A stretch of 7,704 nt of DNA from Clostridiales bacterium (lineage in GTDB: Bacteria > Bacillota > Clostridia > Christensenellales > CAG-138): assembly GCA_031270585.1 (NCBI GenBank), contig JAISXK010000066.1, forward strand, positions 1 to 7,704. Reading direction: 5' to 3'. The translations under genes and the position numbers were made by a program. Numbering within the stretch: the first letter of the stretch is position 1; every line of letters begins with the position of its first letter. Positions 1 to 5,067 of this stretch are shown here, piece after piece. The notes under the pieces are model-generated. The model was given only the letters and a program-made list of their open reading frames with translations. It searched no databases and had not been told where the DNA came from.

Positions 1-1
1 C

Positions 2-661
2 GGCCCGGTTTCAACCATAAGCGATATTGAAGAATCGGATATACTCAAAAAGCACGCCCCCGTATTATGGCAGGTCACCAAGCGCTTCGCCGACCCCAGC
101 ACGCGTCATTCCGCCACCATCGGCGGCAATATCTGCAACGCCAGTCCCGCTGCCGATTGCGCGGCGCCGCTATTGGTGCTGGATGCCGTGCTGACGCTTG
201 AAAGGCTGAGTGCCTCGCGCGAGGTTCCGATCACGGAATTTTTCATGAACAAAGGCCAAACAGCGCTAAAACCAGGCGAGCTTCTTACAAAGATCGTATT
301 TAAAAAAGCCGCAAACAGCGCCTTTTATAAGTTAGGCGGCAGAAACGCCATGTCCATTTCCGCCGCCAATTTTGCGGTGGCGCTGGAGCCTGACGGCAAC
401 AGGATAAAGAACGTTCGCATCGCCACCGGTTGCCTGAGCCCCTTCCCCACCCGCGCCAGGGCCACCGAAGCCTTGGTAGAAGGCCGGGAACTGACGGATA
501 CGCTACTGGAGAAGGTTGACGAGGTGCTGAATAAAAACGACATCAATCCGCACAGCGGTTTGCGCGCGAGCGAGGCCTACCGGCGTGTGGTAGCGCCGGT
601 ATTTGTTCGCCGCCTGCTGCAAGCGGCCTATAGCGCTCAGGAGGTGTGGAATAATGAGTGA
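2..661 (+). CDS. Molybdenum hydroxylase 1, FAD-binding medium subunit (5' partial)
   Basis: FAD subunit of a xanthine-dehydrogenase/CO-dehydrogenase-like enzyme, which passes electrons from the Fe-S subunit to its final acceptor. The reading frame is open from the left edge (first full codon at base 2) and gives 219 residues. Residues 39-52 read TIGGNICNASPAAD, the FAD-pyrophosphate-binding motif of this family. The segment around 89-111 (LKPGELLTKI, then AFYKLGGR) begins the C-terminal CO-dehydrogenase-flavoprotein domain. Aligned with the complete homologue on the other strand (295 aa, same motif at 117), about 78 N-terminal residues are missing, including the first FAGGTDL-type motif. The loss is due to the window edge, not to decay. 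Its stop overlaps the start of the next gene by 8 nt, so it belongs to the same operon. Family assignment is secure; substrate is unknown. Confidence 0.93.
   Translation, partial: GPVSTISDIEESDILKKHAPVLWQVTKRFADPSTRHSATIGGNICNASPAADCAAPLLVLDAVLTLERLSASREVPITEFFMNKGQTALKPGELLTKIVFKKAANSAFYKLGGRNAMSISAANFAVALEPDGNRIKNVRIATGCLSPFPTRARATEALVEGRELTDTLLEKVDEVLNKNDINPHSGLRASEAYRRVVAPVFVRRLLQAAYSAQEVWNNE
639..646 (+). promoter_or_regulatory. Shine-Dalgarno that sets the start of the operon 1 Fe-S gene
   Basis: AGGAGGTG lies inside the end of the FAD gene, 7 nt before the ATG at 654. It decides that start over the upstream in-frame ATG at 603, which would add 17 residues unlike the family and has no such site. 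Confidence 0.85.
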
Positions 662-1151
662 AATGATCAAGGTGAGTTTTACGCTGAACGGCAAGCCTGT
701 AACCTACAACGTTGCGGCGCAAACCAGTCTTTTACGTATGCTTCGCGATAACTATAATTACGATGTAAAATGCGGTTGCGAGGAAGGCGACTGCGGCACC
801 TGCACCGTGCTTGTCGATGGCGTCAGCCATAAATCCTGCATCACGCTCGCGGCGCAGGTAGAGGGAAAATCCGTGCTGACCGTGAGGGGCATCACCTATG
901 GTGACGACGAAGCGGGCCACCTGCTGCAAAAGAATTTCGTCGAGTGCGGCTCCATCCAGTGCGGCTTTTGCACGCCGGGCCTGATTATGGTAAGCAAGGA
1001 GTATTTGAACAACGGCGGCATAGCCGACCGCAGCGCCATACGCAGAGCCATATCCGGCAACCTTTGCCGTTGCACGGGCTACAAAAAAATAATCGACGCC
1101 GTATACAAAACGGCCAAAGAGATCGGAAGGGAGGAGCGCCAGAATGTATAA
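654..1151 (+). CDS. Molybdenum hydroxylase 1, [2Fe-2S] small subunit
   Basis: Electron-transfer subunit of 165 aa, the usual length for this family, carrying two [2Fe-2S] clusters between the Mo centre and FAD. The N-terminal plant-ferredoxin-like domain holds cluster II ligands Cys42, Cys47, Cys50 and Cys62 (pattern C-x4-C-x2-C-x11-C). The C-terminal four-helix domain holds cluster I ligands Cys103, Cys106, Cys138 and Cys140, in QCGFCTPG and CRCTGY. Gln102, just before Cys103, is the conserved residue that contacts the pterin cofactor in solved structures of the family. Extra cysteines at 40 and 98 are not part of the standard ligand set. The ATG at 654 is chosen from its Shine-Dalgarno site and the family-typical N-terminus. 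It overlaps the FAD gene before it and the large-subunit gene after it by 8 nt each, which suggests translational coupling and fixed subunit ratios. Confidence 0.96.
   Translation: MSEMIKVSFTLNGKPVTYNVAAQTSLLRMLRDNYNYDVKCGCEEGDCGTCTVLVDGVSHKSCITLAAQVEGKSVLTVRGITYGDDEAGHLLQKNFVECGSIQCGFCTPGLIMVSKEYLNNGGIADRSAIRRAISGNLCRCTGYKKIIDAVYKTAKEIGREERQNV
1129..1136 (+). promoter_or_regulatory. Shine-Dalgarno of the operon 1 large-subunit gene
   Basis: GGGAGGAG ends 7 nt before the ATG at 1144 and lies inside the end of the Fe-S gene. It supports an 8-nt overlap start at 1144. Confidence 0.75.
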
Positions 1152-3471
1152 CACACCCAAAACCAGCTATAGCTTGGTAGGCACGGCGGTACCGCGCCAT
1201 GACGCCTGGGCCAAGGTAAAGGGCGATCAGGCATATTCCGACGATTGGGCTATGCCCGGCATGCTCTATGGGAAAGTGCTGCGCAGCAAGCACGCCGCCG
1301 CCATATTGCGGGGCGTGGATACCAGTAAAGCGGAAGCGCTGCCCGGCGTGCACGCCGTTTTAACCGCTAAGGACGTGCCAAACAACATCGATATATCCAA
1401 ATTCGGTCAAATGCGCGACGTGGGCGGCGGCTTTGAAGGTCTCTACAAGGCTCTGGCCGACGGCAAAATCCGCAGCAGGGGCGAGGCTATCGCCTTGGTC
1501 GCGGCGGAAACCGAAGAGATCGCCGAGGACGCGCTCAAGCTGATCAAAGTGGACTATGACGTACAGGAGGGCGTGTTTGACCCACGCGAAGCTCTCAAGC
1601 CCGGTGCATACATTGTCTCCAGTGAGGATACCAGCAACAAGATCATGGAAACCAAGGTGGAAAAGGGCAATGTGGAGGGCGCATGGAAGGATTGCGATAT
1701 CATCATTGAGAACGATTACCATACCACCCCCCACGACCACGCGTACCTCGAAACGGAATGCGGCATGGCCTGGATGGATGAAAACGGTGTGGTTACCTTG
1801 CGCGTGGGCACACAAGTGCTGGAGCATTACCGTACCATCGCGCGTATACTGGGTCTGCCACACACCAAGGTACGCAATATGAGCGTGATGATGGGCGGCG
1901 GCTTCGGCGGTAAGGAAGACATTACCGTGGAAACCTACCTTGCGTTGCTCACATATAAAACACGCCGTCCCGTAAAGATGGTATGGACGCGTGAAGAGTC
2001 GCTCGAGGTACACGCCAAGCGCCACCCCGAATACCTGCATTACAAAACCGGCGCCACCAAAGACGGCAAGATACTTTGCCAGGAAGCGCATATCATTATG
2101 GATGGCGGCTCTTACACCTACCTGACGCCTTGGGTGCAGATGTACTCCACCATCAACGGCCCCGGGCCCTACAATATCCCCAACCTGCTCTCGCACAGCG
2201 TTTCGGCGTTTACCAACAACACGCTTTCAAGCGCGAACCGCGGGTTTGGCGCAACGCAGGTGAATTTCGCCTACGAACGCCAGATGGACGAACTGGCGCG
2301 CGCGCTGAATATGGATCCTTACGAGATCCGCCTGAAGAACGTTGTAAAAAATGGCGATGAAATTTCCACGGGCTTTGTGCTTGAAGGCCATATCGCACTC
2401 ACGGAAATGATCAAAAAAATACGCGAAAAGCTTGAAGCCACGCCCAAGCCCGACCGGCTACCCGATGGCCGCAAGGTGGGCCGCGGTATCGCCGTGGGGC
2501 AGATGAGCTACGGGCGCTTGTGCTTTTTGCACGATTCCTCCCGTTGCGCCATCCGCGTGGAACTGGACGGCACTATAACATTGCGCGCCGGCGTACCGGA
2601 TGTGGGCGCGGGCCAGGCGTCGGCACTCGCGCAGATCTGTGCGGAGGAACTCGGCCTGCCGATAGAAGATGTGCATCCCTTCATCATGGATACGCATCTG
2701 ACACCGCTGTGCGGCACCAGCACGGCCACGCGCCAACTGTATATGGCGGGCAACGCGTGCATTATGGCGACACGTTTCGTCAGGGATATCATCGCCCGCA
2801 AAGCCGCCAAGCTTTTAGATTGCAACCCGGACGAACTGACATTCCGTGACAAGCAGATCGTATTCATCAACGATCCGCAAAAATCCATACCCTTCGTCAC
2901 GGTGGTAGGCCACGTTTCCAACGATGGCGAGCTGTTATTCCATGAGGCGCAGTTCAACGCCCCGTTTACCGAAGTGCCCGATCTTACGAACATCAAGGGC
3001 CGTATCCACCCGGATATGACCTTTACCGGCCATGGCGTGGAAATTGCCGTAGATGAAGAAACCGGCGAATATGAGGTGTTGCGCATTATCGCCTGCATGG
3101 ATTGCGGCAAGGCGCTCAACCGCAACAGCGTGGAGGGCCAGATGGAAGGCGGCGCGGTGTATAACCTTGGATGGCTGCGTGAGGATCTGCGCTGGCAAAA
3201 GGGCGTCACCAAGGGCAACAGTTTCTCCACATATCTCATCCCCACCTCGGTGGATACGCCGGATGTGGAAACCGTCGTGATCGAAAGCGGCGGCGGCCTT
3301 GGGCCTTATGGCGCCAAGGGTGTGGGCGAGCCGTCCGATAACACTATTTGTCCAGCCTGCGTCAACGCCATCAACGACGCTATCGGCGTCAGCTTCCACA
3401 CAACGCTTGTTAAGCCTGAGCAGATTTGCCTGGCGCTGCATGAGAAGAAGCAAAGGGGAGCAAACGGTTAA
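1144..3471 (+). CDS. Molybdenum hydroxylase 1, molybdopterin-binding catalytic large subunit
   Basis: Catalytic subunit of 775 aa, normal for the separate bacterial large subunit. The N-terminal aldehyde-oxidase/xanthine-dehydrogenase a/b hammerhead domain covers roughly residues 20-140, and the Mo-cofactor domain follows to the C-terminus. Visible motifs are GGGFGGKE at 251-258, RGFG at 366-369, YEIRLKN at 393-399, the EGQMEGGAVYNLGW stretch at 664-677, and AKGVGEP at 724-730, whose Glu729 is the catalytic base equivalent to bovine XDH Glu1261. Glu258 and Arg366 match the bovine Glu802 and Arg912 positions. Tyr334 appears to sit where bovine XDH has Arg880, so purine orientation as in true XDH is doubtful. 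The usual GQG pterin loop reads GAG at 488-490. It lacks the CSFR loop of CO dehydrogenases. Candidate substrates are a purine-like or other N-heterocycle, or an aldehyde; the sequence does not decide. Last gene of its operon. Confidence 0.95.
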   Translation: MYNTPKTSYSLVGTAVPRHDAWAKVKGDQAYSDDWAMPGMLYGKVLRSKHAAAILRGVDTSKAEALPGVHAVLTAKDVPNNIDISKFGQMRDVGGGFEGLYKALADGKIRSRGEAIALVAAETEEIAEDALKLIKVDYDVQEGVFDPREALKPGAYIVSSEDTSNKIMETKVEKGNVEGAWKDCDIIIENDYHTTPHDHAYLETECGMAWMDENGVVTLRVGTQVLEHYRTIARILGLPHTKVRNMSVMMGGGFGGKEDITVETYLALLTYKTRRPVKMVWTREESLEVHAKRHPEYLHYKTGATKDGKILCQEAHIIMDGGSYTYLTPWVQMYSTINGPGPYNIPNLLSHSVSAFTNNTLSSANRGFGATQVNFAYERQMDELARALNMDPYEIRLKNVVKNGDEISTGFVLEGHIALTEMIKKIREKLEATPKPDRLPDGRKVGRGIAVGQMSYGRLCFLHDSSRCAIRVELDGTITLRAGVPDVGAGQASALAQICAEELGLPIEDVHPFIMDTHLTPLCGTSTATRQLYMAGNACIMATRFVRDIIARKAAKLLDCNPDELTFRDKQIVFINDPQKSIPFVTVVGHVSNDGELLFHEAQFNAPFTEVPDLTNIKGRIHPDMTFTGHGVEIAVDEETGEYEVLRIIACMDCGKALNRNSVEGQMEGGAVYNLGWLREDLRWQKGVTKGNSFSTYLIPTSVDTPDVETVVIESGGGLGPYGAKGVGEPSDNTICPACVNAINDAIGVSFHTTLVKPEQICLALHEKKQRGANG

Positions 3472-3483
3472 ATGGTTTATGGT

Positions 3484-3528
3484 GGGGGGCTCTGTCTTCG
3501 CGTCTCCGCTTTGGGGATAAAGCCCCTC
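3484..3528 (+). other. Long-range inverted repeat just after operon 1
   Basis: GGGGGGCT at 3484-3491 can pair with AGCCCCTC at 3521-3528, with one G-U pair, around a 29-nt loop. No U-tract follows, so it is not a standard terminator. It begins the cluster of hairpins described next. Confidence 0.4.
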
Positions 3529-3530
3529 CT

Positions 3531-3605
3531 TCTAAACGCCCGATGGGTGTTTAGAGTAAGCAGGGCGTGCTATGCTTACAAGGTTCCTTTTAAGGGCATT
3601 GCCCT
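3531..3605. repeat. Cluster of three adjacent hairpins in the convergent intergenic region
   Basis: Hairpin one pairs 3531-3541 with 3545-3555 (TCTAAACGCCC against GGGTGTTTAGA, 11 pairs including one G-U, 3-nt loop). Hairpin two follows directly and pairs GTAAGCA at 3556-3562 with TGCTTAC at 3573-3579. Hairpin three pairs AGGGC at 3593-3597 with GCCCT at 3601-3605. None is followed by a run of T. The block has no credible open reading frame on either strand. It could be a dispersed palindromic intergenic element or a structured 3' region that protects the operon 1 mRNA; neither can be shown from one copy. Confidence 0.45.
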
Positions 3606-3632
3606 CACTAAATTGGACGACAACCCCTCTTT

Positions 3633-3680
3633 CGCAACAAAACAGGCTGGAAACAATCGTTTCCAGCCCCCAATGTTTTT
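3633..3680. terminator. Rho-independent terminator, probably shared by both convergent operons
   Basis: A perfect 10-bp stem, GGCTGGAAAC (3645-3654) with GTTTCCAGCC (3659-3668), closes a 4-nt AATC loop. On the minus strand the stem is followed at once by TGTTTTGTT, a good tail for operon 2, whose last stop is at 3704. On the plus strand the tail is less ideal: the T5 run at 3676-3680 begins after 7 further bases. The AAAACA at 3639-3644 can also pair with TGTTTT at 3674-3679 across a small bulge. Termination is therefore well supported for the minus strand and plausible for the plus strand. Confidence 0.75.
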
Positions 3681-3703
3681 GGCTATTTTTTATGCTCGAT
3701 CCC

Positions 3704-4180
3704 CTATTCTGCTTTCATTCTTTGCGCCGCGTCCAGCACCGCGCTTACCATTGCCACATAGCCGGTGCACCGGCAATAATTTCCGCGCAGATAATCCCGC
3801 ACATACTCTTCGTCGGGGTCGGGGTTTTCGTTGAGCAACGCCGTAGAGGCCACCACCATGCCGGGCGTGCAAAAGCCACATTGTATCGCCGCGTGGTCGA
3901 TAAACGCCTGCTGCACATGCGAAAGCGTGCCGCCATCCGCCAGGCCCTCGGGTGTCGTAATATCCCATCCGTCGGCTGCCACGGCCGGCACAAGGCAGCT
4001 CATTACACTTTTGCCATCCTTCAATATGGTACACGCGCCGCATTCGGCTATGCCGCAGCCATACTTCGCGCCGGTCATAAACAACTTATCACGCAGCACG
4101 TTAAGCAGCAACTCGTTGCTCTTGACCGCCAACCGGCGCGGCTTGCCGTTTACTTTGATCGTTATTTCATGCATGCTCAT
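3704..4180 (-). CDS. Molybdenum hydroxylase 2, [2Fe-2S] small subunit
   Basis: Electron-transfer subunit of 158 aa with two [2Fe-2S] clusters. The ferredoxin-like domain has ligands Cys42, Cys47, Cys50 and Cys62. The helical domain has Cys101, Cys104, Cys136 and Cys138 in QCGFCTPG and CRCTGY, with the conserved pterin-contacting Gln100. The spacing is the same as in the operon 1 copy, but the sequences are clearly diverged, so the two are paralogues and not a recent duplication. The start is placed at the ATG at 4180, whose A is also the last base of the FAD gene's TAA, because GGAGGG at 4194-4189 lies 8 nt upstream. A longer start at 4207 would overlap the upstream gene and lacks a matching site; an ATG two codons downstream (4174) is a weaker alternative. 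Last gene of operon 2. Confidence 0.95.
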   Translation of the reverse strand: MSMHEITIKVNGKPRRLAVKSNELLLNVLRDKLFMTGAKYGCGIAECGACTILKDGKSVMSCLVPAVAADGWDITTPEGLADGGTLSHVQQAFIDHAAIQCGFCTPGMVVASTALLNENPDPDEEYVRDYLRGNYCRCTGYVAMVSAVLDAAQRMKAE

Positions 4181-5067
4181 TATAATTTCCCTCCGCTCGC
4201 TTTCCATGCGGCCGCAATCGCATCCTGCGCGATTACTTTAGCTACATCCGTGCGGTATTCCGCCGTTGTACGGTTATCATCTATGGGTTTGATAAACGCT
4301 GAAATCTCGCTTGCGGTAGCGTCTATCAGCTTTTGCGTAACCGCTTTGCCCGCAAGAGACTGCCCGATATCCGCCACCAGCAGCGGCTTTGCCGCGATGG
4401 AACCCATGGCGATGCGGCAATCAGCAATTCTTTCGTCATCCCGCTCTATCACTACGGTGATGCTGATCTTCGCGATATCCGACTTCACCCTGCCCAGCTT
4501 GATAAAAGCGCTTCCGGTATTCGCCGCAGGCGCCGGCAGGCTGATGGCATGGAAGAGTTCATCCTTTTCCAGCACCGATACACCCGGCGCGAGGAAAAAA
4601 TCCTCCGCCGCGACCTCACGCTCACCGCGCTTGCTCAATAGCCGCAGCACGCCCTTGTAGCACATCACGGGGCCAACAGCATCCGCCACAGGCGAAGCAT
4701 TGCAAAAGTTGCCGCCGATGGACGCCATGTTGCGCACCGATACCGAGGCCATGGCGCGTATCGCCGCCGCCAAAGCGGGGTAATCTTTTATAACGCGTTC
4801 GTCCTTTTCGATTGTGGAAAGCTTGGCGTTTGTAAACAGCTCAAGCCTGCCGTCATCGCCCGATGCTATAGCCTTCAATTCGTCAATAGCGTTGATATCC
4901 AGCATGTAGTCCATATCCACCGGCGCACCGGTTTTGCATTTTACAATCAAGTCCGTGCCGCCCGCGAATACCTTTACGTTTGGCTTTTCGGCGAGTATCT
5001 CCAGCGCCCCGTTAAGCGTGGCCGGTTTGAGATAATCAAACTCTTTTTCTAAAAACTTTGTGTTCAT
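4180..5067 (-). CDS. Molybdenum hydroxylase 2, FAD-binding medium subunit
   Basis: Complete FAD subunit of 295 aa, usual for the CoxM/XdhB-like family. It takes electrons from the Fe-S subunit and hands them to the enzyme's final acceptor. Residues 34-40 are FAGGTDL and residues 117-129 are SIGGNFCNASPVAD-like, the two FAD-binding motifs. The C-terminal flavoprotein domain begins near AFIKLGRVKSDIAKIS (187-202). There is no cysteine-rich insertion of the kind that carries a [4Fe-4S] cluster in 4-hydroxybenzoyl-CoA reductase. The ATG at 5067 shares one base with the stop of the large-subunit gene, and AGGAGG at 5083-5078 is 10 nt upstream. It sits between the large and Fe-S genes of the same operon. 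Whether its electron acceptor is NAD+, ferredoxin or another carrier cannot be read from the sequence. Confidence 0.95.
   Translation of the reverse strand: MNTKFLEKEFDYLKPATLNGALEILAEKPNVKVFAGGTDLIVKCKTGAPVDMDYMLDINAIDELKAIASGDDGRLELFTNAKLSTIEKDERVIKDYPALAAAIRAMASVSVRNMASIGGNFCNASPVADAVGPVMCYKGVLRLLSKRGEREVAAEDFFLAPGVSVLEKDELFHAISLPAPAANTGSAFIKLGRVKSDIAKISITVVIERDDERIADCRIAMGSIAAKPLLVADIGQSLAGKAVTQKLIDATASEISAFIKPIDDNRTTAEYRTDVAKVIAQDAIAAAWKASGGKL

Noticed and set aside
1360..2196. A 278-codon open frame on the minus strand within the large subunit of operon 1
   Set aside because: It lies fully opposite a gene with conserved catalytic motifs and shows no family features; it is a by-product of GC-rich codon use. 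The same holds for 2508-3245 on the minus strand.
1144..3471. Aerobic CO dehydrogenase large subunit, suggested by the M-S-L gene order
   Set aside because: The signature active-site loop with a CSFR cysteine is absent; the loop reads RGFG as in hydroxylases for organic substrates.
3472..3834. A 120-codon open frame starting right after the operon 1 stop
   Set aside because: It runs through the hairpin cluster and terminator and then antisense to the operon 2 Fe-S gene, with no Shine-Dalgarno and no recognisable domain.
3572..4660. A 362-codon open frame on the plus strand opposite the Fe-S and FAD genes of operon 2
   Set aside because: It is antisense to two genes with intact family motifs, has no ribosome binding site, begins inside the hairpin region and has an unlikely composition for a protein.
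4180..5067. 4-Hydroxybenzoyl-CoA reductase medium subunit
   Set aside because: The extra cysteine-rich segment that binds a [4Fe-4S] cluster in that enzyme is not present.
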